Assembly (NCBI RefSeq): GCF_021295315.1
Contig: NZ_JAIMJA010000013.1
Coordinates: forward strand, 62,001-126,000
Length of the DNA stretch: 64,000 nucleotides
Source of the DNA: Motilimonas cestriensis
Lineage (GTDB): Bacteria; Pseudomonadota; Gammaproteobacteria; Enterobacterales; CBDFNC01
Direction of reading: 5' to 3'
Position numbers and translations under genes: made by a program. The notes under the pieces were generated by a model. It made no database searches and was not told where the DNA came from. It was given only the letters and a program-made list of their open reading frames with translations. Numbering within the stretch: position 1 is the first letter of the stretch; each line of letters starts with the position of its first letter. This document shows, in pieces, positions 51,853 to 60,932 of the stretch.

Positions 51853-54800
51853 ATGGCGCTAGAAGCAGGTGGGTATGCAGAAAAGCTTGGTAACAGGTAT
51901 GAGGCTAACTGGATTGCATATCAGTTATTACGGCTGTTACAAGAAAAAATAAGTTATGTGACTGTAGAGCCTATTGGGGATGATGAGGTCGGAGTAGACT
52001 TGGTAATCGGTAATAATGATGGCTCATACGAACACCATCAGTGTAAAGCAAGCTCTGGCAATAACGAATACTGGCCTCTATCTAAACTTCATAGTTCCAA
52101 TATTCTAAAAAACGCAAGTTTCCAAATCGGTAGAGGGGCTACAGAGTTTCACTTGGTGTCACCACTTTCGAGTAGAATAATTAGCGATTTATCTGAAAGT
52201 GCATTGAACAGTAATGCAATGCCGTTTGACTTCCTAGAACATCAAGTAAAACAAAGCCAAGAGCGAGAAAAGTGCTTCAGATCATTATGTGAATACCTTG
52301 GCTTGTGTGTTGAATCAGAAGAAGATGTGCGCAAAGCCATGTTGTTTTTGCAGCGCTTTAAGATTATCCGTTATGATCTGAATAAGCATAGCCTGACTGA
52401 ATTAGAAGATAAAGCTTCTTCTTTGTTCAGTGGTAGCAGTACTAAGTTAGTTCAGTTTCTAAAATATTATCCTGTCGAATACAGTAAGCTACGTAATAAA
52501 ATTACTGCTAACCATCTACTAGATGATCTGAAAAAGGCTGGGTTTGTTGCTAGAGGGATACCCGAAGATCAAAGGGTACTTTCAGTTGTTGATAACCTTT
52601 CCAAAGAGTTTGATGAATCAATTCAACCATTCTTGATATGCAATCAGCTTATTAAGCGAAAGGAGTTGGACTACATCATCGAATCGTTAACAGAAACTCC
52701 CGTAACTCTGCTCAGAGCAGAAGCTGGCGTTGGTAAGAGTTCATTACTCCTTGAACTTCATAATTATCTTCGTGAGAGAGGCGCTATCAGTGTTCCGGTG
52801 AGGCTTGATCGACGAAATCCAGAAGATAATCTAGATACGTATGGAAGAGCTTTAGGTTTCCCATACTCGCCACCTTTAAGCTTAAGTGCATTATCAAAAC
52901 ACAGCAAAGTTGTGATTATATTGGATCAGCTCGACGCTATCCGATGGACTGGCGCACATTCTAATATAGCTTTACACATCTGCCAGGAGTTAATCAGGCA
53001 AACAATTGCGCTACGTAAAGAGGGGGCCGACATATCAATCGTCTTGGCTTCTAGGGATTTTGAGCTAAACGAAGATATCGCCTTATCAAGTTGGCTAGGT
53101 AGTATTTCGGAGTCATTGCATGCAGTTATATTATCTACATTAGATGAAGAAATAGTAGACGAGTTAGTCTCGCCATTTGAGACGTACTCACTGCTTTCTT
53201 CTGTCAAGAAAGAGATTCTTAAGATACCTTTATGGCTTGGTATATACCTAACTATTGCACATCGCACACAGACAGCCCCTAGCTTTAATAACAAATTAGA
53301 GTTGGTTAAGAATTTTTGGGACGATCGATTAAGTCAAATAAGTGCCCATAATCTATCGGTTGAAGAAGCAGAGCTGTTCATTGATAAGCTAGTGGGCGTA
53401 ATGATGAAACAGGGCTCTTTGTCTGTACCGCTAACCTCTCTTCCTATAGGTTCACGATGGGTCTTAGGCGTCTTAATGTCAGTAGGAGTGTTAACTAAGC
53501 AGGAACAACGCATAAGTTTTAGACACCAAGCATTATATGATTATCAAGTCGGTTCAAAGTTATATCGAGCAGGGAGTGAATCTTCAGAAAAGCTGTTATC
53601 TGAGCTAGGAGGGTTTGACAACCAAACTCTAGATAAGAGAGAGCATCTGAGGTACGCGTTAAACATGCTGCTAGACGCGAGCCAAAAAAATTATTGCTCT
53701 AGTATTGAAGCCGTACTCCTTAACGAAAAGGTTCGCTTTCACCTGAAATTCCTTGCTCTGAACTCGCTAAAAGACTTAAAAGTCATTAAAGCTCCCGCTA
53801 GAAAGCTAATCTATAAGTTAGCTAAAGATCCTGAACTAAATCGGAAGTTTATCTCGACGAGTTGCTATAAAAACCCAGAGATAATCGAGTTTCTGATAGA
53901 GAATGGCATTTTGGAGGGCTGGCTCAGCAGCTCCGATGAAAAGTTGGTGGATGCTTCGGTTGGTCTTCTGAGTTCTATTTCAGCGCTAAAACCAGACTTA
54001 GTGCTAGCAACGCTACGCCCATATGTTGATGTATCAGATAATTGGAATCAAAAAGTCTATAGCAGTCTGTGTTGGAGCATTGAAGATGACTCTGACGATA
54101 TGTTCGAGTTAAGAATAGAACTACTTCAAAAAAACTGCTTAATAAATTATATAGATTGGCGAAATTTATCTAAAAAACATCCTAAGCGGGCGCTGTCATT
54201 AATTGAGGTTCTCTTAAGTCATTATAGAGAGGTTATCTGTAAATCTAGTTATTCAGAGGAAATCGAAGAGCATCAAAAGCTAACGCAAAGAGACAATTGG
54301 TCTCCAACAGATTTAGAAGATATTTTGGCCGTCGCTGAACATACTCAAGAAGAAGTTATTGGTCTTTTACTTCAGAGTATAACTGATATCGCGGAATCAC
54401 AAGATGATTATGATAAGGTTTTAATATGGCTGCATAAGGATCGTGGTAATGATTGTTATCTGCCAGATCGTAGCCTCACATCTGGAATGTTTAAGCTAAT
54501 CGAAAAGGCGGGAGAAAACCTACAAGCGGATTCTGAAATATTATACGAGCTTGTTAAGCCGTATCTTGCGATAAAAAACCCTGTCACTGTACATTTGGTC
54601 GCTAGGTTATTGCTGAACCTATCTACAGCGTACTCCGATATAGTTATTGATTGGATGTTGAGTAGTCCGAATTCGCACTTATCGTGCGGCAACACATACC
54701 TTGAGCCCGTTTGGATACTGCCTGGTAAACTAGTCTCGAAGTTTTCTAAAAACTGCTCCAACGAACATTTTTCAAGGCTCGAAGAATATATCGTTCGCAT

Positions 54801-56532
54801 GAAAAGTGAGATGGATATAGAACAAATAAAGTGGATTTTGGAAGCAAGACGAAGAGGGGGACGTCTTAGCTATTGGGGCCATGCACAATATTTTTTGTTA
54901 CCGAAACTCGATAAGAGCCGCATCTCTATTGCATCAGGTCAATTGTGCAAGGTGCTCGAACGTAAGTTTGAAGATTTTTCAACTTCAGGCTTTTGCTCAA
55001 AATTTGAGACTATTGGAGGCATTGTTACTTCACCGCTACCCATTGGAAACAAACTGTCTAATATGTCGTGGACGAAGCTAATTCTAACACCCGAAAAACA
55101 GTGTTTTGGTAGAGATTTGAAGCAAGTAGCTGCAGATGTAATTTCTGAATCAACCATCGAACAGTTCTCTCAAACACTAGAAAGAGCAGTTTGTAATGAA
55201 CCTGTTAGATTCGTAAACTTGGCTTTGTCACTCCCAAAAGATATTCCCTATCAATATATCAGTGCTTTTTTCTATGGGTTAGCTGATTGTAGTAAAGAGA
55301 AAGCTCATGAAGATTATAAAGATGATTGGGCCCCTTGTAGCGATATCCTATTAGAAGAAGTAATTGCACATTTCCCCCATAGTGAAGCTGAACGTGCTTT
55401 AGTTAGATTGATCGACCGTCAGTCTTTAACTTCAGACGTAATATCTTTCAAATTATTGCTCAATTTCGCCCATCATGCCAAAGACCCTGAAGTTAACAAA
55501 CTAAATGTTTGGACGAATGGCATGGGTTGTTCAGCCGACGTTGCATCAGCCAAATCTTTGAGGGATAACTCAATCAATTGCCTTCGAGGGCAAGCATATA
55601 TAGCGATAGCTAGCATTTTTTTTAAAAACGAATTACTTGCAAACCAACATAGGTACGTCGTTGATCAAGCTATTGAAGATGGGCACCCTGCAGTCAAAAT
55701 GTCTGCCTTAGAGTTGCTTAAGCCTTATCTAAATTATGACAGCTCGTTCGCTCACAGTAAGTTTATTGAGCTATGTAAAGAGGAGATACGTGTCAGTGGA
55801 GGGTATGGTGCACACTATTTTTTCAATCAAGGTTTCGAAAGTGAGTATGCCAATGATTATATAGAGCTTGTTCTTAGAATGCTTGGCTCTCCGTATGTGG
55901 ATATTAGGAAAGAAGCAGCTAGACAGATCTATGCTCGTTGGTTTTTCAATGACTTATTTGAACATGAGATAACATTGGTTCTTAAAGGGGACAAAGAGTT
56001 AAGGAGTGGCTGCGCTTCAGTGCTTTCCCAGTTCTTAAGAGAAGATAAGTACCATGACCGAATTGGCAAAATTGAGTCATCATACATAATGTTGTTAAAC
56101 GATGAGGACAAAGAGATTTTGCAACAAGTGGGTAATTGCGTTCAGTATGATGGCTACTGGGCAAAGCATAATTCGACGGTCTTGTTTAGTGAACTTGTAA
56201 AGTCGAAAGCCTTAAAATACTGTATTTACAACTTATTTAGAAAGCTGGAAAGTTATCCAGGTATGCTTATCGACATGAGTGACTCTTTGCTGAAATTAGT
56301 TGAAAACATCGTTGAAGTGTATGAGAAAGATGAGTCTTTTCAGCATAGACATATGCATATCCGTGAATCTTCCCTATTAAGCGTGCTGCAACGCCTTTAC
56401 GATGAAGCAACAGAAGATGAAGATGATGAAGCAATCAGCACTTGTTTGGATATTTGGGATGAGCTATTAAATTCAGAAGTTTACACAGCGATGAGTGCGG
56501 TTAAAGAGCTTGATAATGGGTTGCTGTCTTAG
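51853..56532 (+). CDS. Avs-like protein: PD-(D/E)XK nuclease, STAND NTPase, long helical-repeat sensor
   Basis: A 1559-residue protein in three parts. (1) Residues about 1-130: restriction-nuclease-like domain, LGNRYEANWIAYQLLRLL, then DEVGVDLVI (D49) and HHQCKAS (Q63, K65), the D ... (E/Q)XK layout of DUF4297/Cap4-type nucleases. (2) About 260-560: STAND/AAA-like ATPase with Walker A AEAGVGKSSLLLEL (289-302), Walker B KVVIILDQLDAIR, and a winged-helix-like end (FRHQALYDYQVGSKLY). (3) About 570-1559: alpha-helical repeats (HEAT/TPR-like) with no enzyme motif, suitable for sensing a phage protein. Avs anti-phage sensors share this plan, but this one is not assignable to a named Avs type. The ATG at 51853 is preferred; one ten codons upstream exists. 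Confidence 0.78.
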   Translation: MALEAGGYAEKLGNRYEANWIAYQLLRLLQEKISYVTVEPIGDDEVGVDLVIGNNDGSYEHHQCKASSGNNEYWPLSKLHSSNILKNASFQIGRGATEFHLVSPLSSRIISDLSESALNSNAMPFDFLEHQVKQSQEREKCFRSLCEYLGLCVESEEDVRKAMLFLQRFKIIRYDLNKHSLTELEDKASSLFSGSSTKLVQFLKYYPVEYSKLRNKITANHLLDDLKKAGFVARGIPEDQRVLSVVDNLSKEFDESIQPFLICNQLIKRKELDYIIESLTETPVTLLRAEAGVGKSSLLLELHNYLRERGAISVPVRLDRRNPEDNLDTYGRALGFPYSPPLSLSALSKHSKVVIILDQLDAIRWTGAHSNIALHICQELIRQTIALRKEGADISIVLASRDFELNEDIALSSWLGSISESLHAVILSTLDEEIVDELVSPFETYSLLSSVKKEILKIPLWLGIYLTIAHRTQTAPSFNNKLELVKNFWDDRLSQISAHNLSVEEAELFIDKLVGVMMKQGSLSVPLTSLPIGSRWVLGVLMSVGVLTKQEQRISFRHQALYDYQVGSKLYRAGSESSEKLLSELGGFDNQTLDKREHLRYALNMLLDASQKNYCSSIEAVLLNEKVRFHLKFLALNSLKDLKVIKAPARKLIYKLAKDPELNRKFISTSCYKNPEIIEFLIENGILEGWLSSSDEKLVDASVGLLSSISALKPDLVLATLRPYVDVSDNWNQKVYSSLCWSIEDDSDDMFELRIELLQKNCLINYIDWRNLSKKHPKRALSLIEVLLSHYREVICKSSYSEEIEEHQKLTQRDNWSPTDLEDILAVAEHTQEEVIGLLLQSITDIAESQDDYDKVLIWLHKDRGNDCYLPDRSLTSGMFKLIEKAGENLQADSEILYELVKPYLAIKNPVTVHLVARLLLNLSTAYSDIVIDWMLSSPNSHLSCGNTYLEPVWILPGKLVSKFSKNCSNEHFSRLEEYIVRMKSEMDIEQIKWILEARRRGGRLSYWGHAQYFLLPKLDKSRISIASGQLCKVLERKFEDFSTSGFCSKFETIGGIVTSPLPIGNKLSNMSWTKLILTPEKQCFGRDLKQVAADVISESTIEQFSQTLERAVCNEPVRFVNLALSLPKDIPYQYISAFFYGLADCSKEKAHEDYKDDWAPCSDILLEEVIAHFPHSEAERALVRLIDRQSLTSDVISFKLLLNFAHHAKDPEVNKLNVWTNGMGCSADVASAKSLRDNSINCLRGQAYIAIASIFFKNELLANQHRYVVDQAIEDGHPAVKMSALELLKPYLNYDSSFAHSKFIELCKEEIRVSGGYGAHYFFNQGFESEYANDYIELVLRMLGSPYVDIRKEAARQIYARWFFNDLFEHEITLVLKGDKELRSGCASVLSQFLREDKYHDRIGKIESSYIMLLNDEDKEILQQVGNCVQYDGYWAKHNSTVLFSELVKSKALKYCIYNLFRKLESYPGMLIDMSDSLLKLVENIVEVYEKDESFQHRHMHIRESSLLSVLQRLYDEATEDEDDEAISTCLDIWDELLNSEVYTAMSAVKELDNGLLS

Positions 56533-56579
56533 CTGGAATTTTTTCGAGATTGAAGTAGTCAGCATAAATGGATTGAACA

Positions 56580-56629
56580 AGACTGTAATAAATAAATAAC
56601 ATAACAACTGGTTACAGTCTCGTTTTTTT
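56580..56629 (+). terminator. terminator of the Avs-like gene
   Basis: AGACTGTAA / TTACAGTCT with a long AT-rich loop, followed by CGTTTTTTTC. It lies between the Avs-like gene and the convergent recombination operon. Confidence 0.6.
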
Positions 56630-56687
56630 CATTTCATTTCAAGTAGATGTGTCAGATCTTGTCTGAACTAATACAGCTTAATACAAT

Positions 56688-57146
56688 TTATTTCATTGGG
56701 ACTATTTTGCTTCTTCTTAGCTTAACCAGCTGCTCATTAAGGCGTTCATTTTCAAATTTTAACTCATCAATATCACTTAGCGCTTTGACAAGCTTGTCGT
56801 TCAGGTGATGCTGGGCTGCAGCAAAGTCTGCTAGCTGTTGTTTAACTGCTTCATACTTTTCCTTGTAGTTCTGCTTGATGCGTTTTTGTTCATTGAGCTT
56901 AATACGTACCGATTGGATTTCAGGTTGAACATACTCGCCTTTTGCTTGAGCAACATCAGCTTTAACTTGTTTTACCTTTTCAACAAATTCAGGATAGTAA
57001 TAGCCGCTACCATTGCCCAAATTGGCTTCTTCTTCTACTGCGCGAACACTAATTTTTCTCTGGTCAGAAATGCGTGTTGGTTGCCCTTCAATGATGCGTT
57101 TTAATGCCGCCTCTAAAGCAATTAGAGTGATTTCTTTCTTGCTCAT
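56688..57146 (-). CDS. ginD: small coiled-coil protein of the recombination operon (GinD-like)
   Basis: A 152-residue, highly charged protein. The N-terminal part may be helix-turn-helix (ALKRIIEGQPTRISDQRKISVRAVEEEANLGNGSGYYYPEFV), and the rest is a long coiled coil (NEQKRIKQNYKEKYEAVKQQLADF ... LSDIDELKFENERLNEQLVKLRR). It starts inside the previous recombinase gene (ATGA overlap). The fourth gene of GInt operons is a small helix-loop-helix protein needed for integration and excision; TnpC of Tn554 and GmtX of gamma-mobile-trio elements have a similar place. It probably assists DNA bending or complex assembly. Confidence 0.7.
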   Translation of the reverse strand: MSKKEITLIALEAALKRIIEGQPTRISDQRKISVRAVEEEANLGNGSGYYYPEFVEKVKQVKADVAQAKGEYVQPEIQSVRIKLNEQKRIKQNYKEKYEAVKQQLADFAAAQHHLNDKLVKALSDIDELKFENERLNEQLVKLRRSKIVPMK

Positions 57147-59197
57147 AGCTCAGTGATCTCAATAGGATGTTTATATGTTGTGAATGGTATGTCGAAGTCT
57201 TTCATGACAATCTCAGCGGCTCGAATCTGTGTGATACAATGACTGTATTCGGTTGGTGAGGTATCAATCTCAGTTGAAAGATAATTGGTTAGAGATTCAT
57301 GTTTTCTTTGCCACCATTTCGCATGGCTTTCATCAATAATACTGCTGCCGCTACTGCAATCTACACAAAAAGCAGGATTTGCTACACCATCCATGTCGCA
57401 GTCGTAGCCACTTTTACAATAGCTGTGTGCTGTACCATGTAATGTTAGTCGTTTTTGTTTTACTGCATTATAGATAATATCCCATGAGCTATAGATGTGA
57501 GGAATATCGTCGCGCATTTTCATTATTGCTTTACCGTGCGAACCTGAGAGGGGTTGATCTGAGTGCACCATATTGAATATTTTATTGGTCGTATACTCTT
57601 CTTTGGTTATGTCTAATAATTCTTGTAAATGGCTATCAATTTTTAATAATTTTAAATGTGCTAATCGACCTCCATTGCTGTACCACTCAGTCATTGATAG
57701 GTACAAATGCTTAAACTGTTGTTTTAATGCTAGTGTTGTTCCTATCCTATGTTTAATCATATAGTAAGCAAGTGAGCGTCTAAATTGGTGTGACGTTAAG
57801 TGCCATGGCTCTCCAATCTTTATGTATTTATTAATGAGATCTTTGGATTGAGGATTGGATTCAATACACTCTTCATAATTCGCTTCTGTCACTTTAATAT
57901 TAAATTGCTTACAAAAGCGTTTTAAACGATTAGGCCAGTCTGAAATCACCACTGGTGAACGACTTCGGTATATGTTATTAACCCATAATGTACCCTTATA
58001 CTTGTTACTGTTTTTTGTTAGGTAGTCTCTCCATTCTTGTGTCAAGCTAGCAGCAAGCTCTATGGCTTTTTTGGCAATAGGTGCTGCTACCCATGTTTCT
58101 ATTTTTTCACCGAGCTTGAATGTTTTCGATTGTAACATGTGAAAATCCCGACCTTCGAAGGCTTCACAGTAATAGCTATTCGGTGTTAGCTGTCCTAACT
58201 CCGAGTCACGCATACCAGTAAAGCATCCACAGCAAATATAGCAAGCGGTAATTAATTGACCGTAATAACGACGAAAATCTCTAGCGTTAGAGATCATATC
58301 AAACTCTTTTATGCTACTTAAATGAAGTAGCATAATATCTTTTGGCGATTGGGGTAGATGGTCTGAGATAGCAGAATAGAACTTTCTTTTATCAATGGTT
58401 TTAGAGTTATAATCTACACATGTAAGGCTATGTCCAGAGGAAATTTTTTTATTTAACACTTCCTCTCCTATTAAGTAATTCTTTTTTAATTCGGATTCTG
58501 TTATAGCTATGACTTTTCTATGAGGGTAGGCTGCTTCAACTAGCTTCATAGCCTTTCCATAAATTTGGTCGCTTATATTTTCTGGAATAACAAGAGTTTG
58601 TTGTTCTCTCCTATTGCTCAGGCTTAATGCGAGAGCTTGAGCGTTTGGAATAGATAGATTGAAATCAATACCACACCAAGGTTGAAGATACACTATGGAG
58701 TTAAATGCGTTGAATACATGGTTTAGGTGGTTTTGGGAATATTCTTTTTCAATTAGCATATCCTCAAAGTCTGACCAGTTTTTTTGGTCTGATAGTGCAT
58801 TAACAGAGCTAAATCCTCTTTTCATTAAGTATAGATAGACAGATTTTATGCTAGAAAATCGGCTTAATATCGAGGTGATTTTCATTGGGCGGTGTTTAGA
58901 TGTGGATTTGTGAAATAGCCAACCATACACAATTATCTTTAATTCTAGAAGTAAACTAGGAGAAGATATTAATTCACTGAAATTAAATCTTTTTCTGTGC
59001 TCATTCATGCTGTCTGTATATGGTGTTATATCCCAATAAATATCTCCAAATTTTGCTGTTATATTGTCATTTTTATCTTGACATATTACAGTGTTTTCGA
59101 GAGCATCCCATTCTTCTTCTCTCACTAATTCAATGATGCTTTTGTTATTGATCTCAGGATTGCTAATTATTATCGGTGTTCCATTGGAGTTAATCAT
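57143..59197 (-). CDS. ginC: large tyrosine recombinase of the island (GinC-like)
   Basis: About 684 residues. The catalytic domain is in the C-terminal half: Arg I in CCGCFTGMRDSELGQLT, His-X-X-Arg in HLTSHQFRRSLAYYMIKH, and the tyrosine in MTEWYSNGG. A cysteine/histidine-rich tail follows (AHSYCKSGYDCDMDGVANPAFCVDCSSG), possibly a zinc-binding element. The N-terminal 300 residues should hold arm- and core-binding domains. The start is uncertain: the frame extends to 59272, overlapping the previous gene by 59 nt, but the ATG at 59197 has AGGA about 9 nt upstream and is preferred. Fourth-gene overlap (ATGA) couples it to GinD. Confidence 0.82.
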   Translation of the reverse strand: MINSNGTPIIISNPEINNKSIIELVREEEWDALENTVICQDKNDNITAKFGDIYWDITPYTDSMNEHRKRFNFSELISSPSLLLELKIIVYGWLFHKSTSKHRPMKITSILSRFSSIKSVYLYLMKRGFSSVNALSDQKNWSDFEDMLIEKEYSQNHLNHVFNAFNSIVYLQPWCGIDFNLSIPNAQALALSLSNRREQQTLVIPENISDQIYGKAMKLVEAAYPHRKVIAITESELKKNYLIGEEVLNKKISSGHSLTCVDYNSKTIDKRKFYSAISDHLPQSPKDIMLLHLSSIKEFDMISNARDFRRYYGQLITACYICCGCFTGMRDSELGQLTPNSYYCEAFEGRDFHMLQSKTFKLGEKIETWVAAPIAKKAIELAASLTQEWRDYLTKNSNKYKGTLWVNNIYRSRSPVVISDWPNRLKRFCKQFNIKVTEANYEECIESNPQSKDLINKYIKIGEPWHLTSHQFRRSLAYYMIKHRIGTTLALKQQFKHLYLSMTEWYSNGGRLAHLKLLKIDSHLQELLDITKEEYTTNKIFNMVHSDQPLSGSHGKAIMKMRDDIPHIYSSWDIIYNAVKQKRLTLHGTAHSYCKSGYDCDMDGVANPAFCVDCSSGSSIIDESHAKWWQRKHESLTNYLSTEIDTSPTEYSHCITQIRAAEIVMKDFDIPFTTYKHPIEITEL

Positions 59198-59213
59198 AAT
59201 TATAATCCTGTTT

Positions 59214-60932
59214 TCATCTCTGTAGAAATTTTGTGGTAAATTCGACTTCTTGCCAAAGAGGGTGTCTGCCATCTGTATTTAATTTTTTTTCAGCTTCTTT
59301 AACAATGCTTTTAGTCAACTTAGGCATTATTTTTTTGTTTATATATGTCAGCACATTTTCAAAGTTTTTCCTAAAATGGGATGCATCCAAATGTAAATAT
59401 AGTGATTCCTCTAGGCACTCTTTAAAAGAAAGCAAACACCAAATATCGCTTACGGACTGAACGATTACCTGAGCTTCACAGCCAAAACATTGTAATAAGT
59501 CTGCACACGCGAGTTTTTCACCTTTTGTTAGGTTGTTTTGTCTAGCTTTTCGACTAAATCCAGCTGATCTTTCACCAAAGGGGTTGGAGCAACTAGAGCC
59601 ATTAGGGATGCGGCTTAGGTTGGGAAAGCGTATTTTTTGTGAGGCATCAATTGTAAGTACGTCAATCTTTAACTCCAGCTGTGCTTCTTTTGCTGTAACC
59701 TTGTTTTTTGCTTGTTGCTCCCTAATCAGGGCTGTTTCTTGCATCATGGCTTGGTTTTCGAACTTATTACCTGTGGAGTAATGCTTCCTTCGTACGTTAA
59801 GCGTATTCTCAAGTATCACTCCTTGTGCTATATCACCTTGGTAAAAGCTAACCAGTTGACTTCCTGTTTCTCTAAATCTAGAAATCACAGGGCGGAGCTC
59901 TCGACCTCTCTCATCAGTTAAGTTAAACTTTTTTAACCACATTTGATTGAATGTTTGAAGGTTTGATTGCATTAGCGGTCTCTTGTGGCCTTTCAAACAA
60001 CAAGTAGTTTGAATCAAAAGTGCATTATCTGAACTATCAATAATCTTTGAGACTCTTAGTAATGTATCGAAAAATTGCATGGAATATTTGGGGATATCCA
60101 AAGTATGTTCCCCCATTTCTACATGAATAGTTTTAAATGCACGCCGCTTAAACGCTGGCATCGAATACCATGTATCCATAGAACATATATTAGACTTCTG
60201 CGGTCTAGGTAAATTAAATAAAATAGTGGTATTAGCACTTGTATAATATGACAGCAAGTAAGTCGCTGCCACCATCATCTTGGAAACAGCACCATGCAAG
60301 GGATAGGTATTATCCTGCCATTGAAAACTCATTGTCGCATTGCTTCTAGATGCACGGGTGTGTTTTTCAGGATTTTCTAAGAATTGTGCAGATGTTTGCT
60401 TAAAAAGTGCGCGTAATAGTGGTAAAAGTTTTTTCAAATCACTTTGGCTATAAGCTTCAAATGGTTCAAAGTCATTTCTAGGCAGATTTGGCACATTTTC
60501 AAACCACGAAGTAGGTAAGTCTAGCACTTTAAAAAGCGTCACCATCGATGCTCGATACTGAATATATGCTGAGTTCTTTATTTCTTTACGTTGTACTCTC
60601 TGATACTTGAACTGAAAATATCTATCAAGAGACTCTTTAGTAAATGAATCTCGAATATATTTGTCGCACCAAATTAAATACCTTAAAGCAGCTCTAAATA
60701 TATTGTTCCAAGTAGAGTGGCTCCCGCCACTTGATAGTTTTTCGGAAAAAATATCTTTCAATTGAATGATCTGAGAGTCACGATTAGCAGATTGAAGACC
60801 GCGGCCGGCTTGAACTACTTGAGTGTTTGGGCAATGCATATATAGCAATCTATTAAAATCGCATAGCCATCCGTTGTTGAGGGTGATAGATAGTTCTTCT
60901 TTCCATTTTGATGAAGATGAATCATTACTCAT
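59214..60932 (-). CDS. ginB: degenerate tyrosine-recombinase-like protein (GinB-like)
   Basis: A 572-residue protein between two intact recombinases. By position it has the fold but not the active site. Where Arg I should be there is YYTSANTTILFNLPRP (Asn), and the His-X-X-Arg region reads ISRFRETGSQL (Ser in place of His, Arg kept). A tyrosine follows in NVRRKHYSTGN. The C-terminal part has scattered cysteines (LACADLLQCFGCEAQ). It starts 8 nt inside ginA after GGAG. It probably forms a mixed complex with the active recombinases; GInt work reports that all four genes are needed. The alignment is by eye. Confidence 0.72.
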   Translation of the reverse strand: MSNDSSSSKWKEELSITLNNGWLCDFNRLLYMHCPNTQVVQAGRGLQSANRDSQIIQLKDIFSEKLSSGGSHSTWNNIFRAALRYLIWCDKYIRDSFTKESLDRYFQFKYQRVQRKEIKNSAYIQYRASMVTLFKVLDLPTSWFENVPNLPRNDFEPFEAYSQSDLKKLLPLLRALFKQTSAQFLENPEKHTRASRSNATMSFQWQDNTYPLHGAVSKMMVAATYLLSYYTSANTTILFNLPRPQKSNICSMDTWYSMPAFKRRAFKTIHVEMGEHTLDIPKYSMQFFDTLLRVSKIIDSSDNALLIQTTCCLKGHKRPLMQSNLQTFNQMWLKKFNLTDERGRELRPVISRFRETGSQLVSFYQGDIAQGVILENTLNVRRKHYSTGNKFENQAMMQETALIREQQAKNKVTAKEAQLELKIDVLTIDASQKIRFPNLSRIPNGSSCSNPFGERSAGFSRKARQNNLTKGEKLACADLLQCFGCEAQVIVQSVSDIWCLLSFKECLEESLYLHLDASHFRKNFENVLTYINKKIMPKLTKSIVKEAEKKLNTDGRHPLWQEVEFTTKFLQR

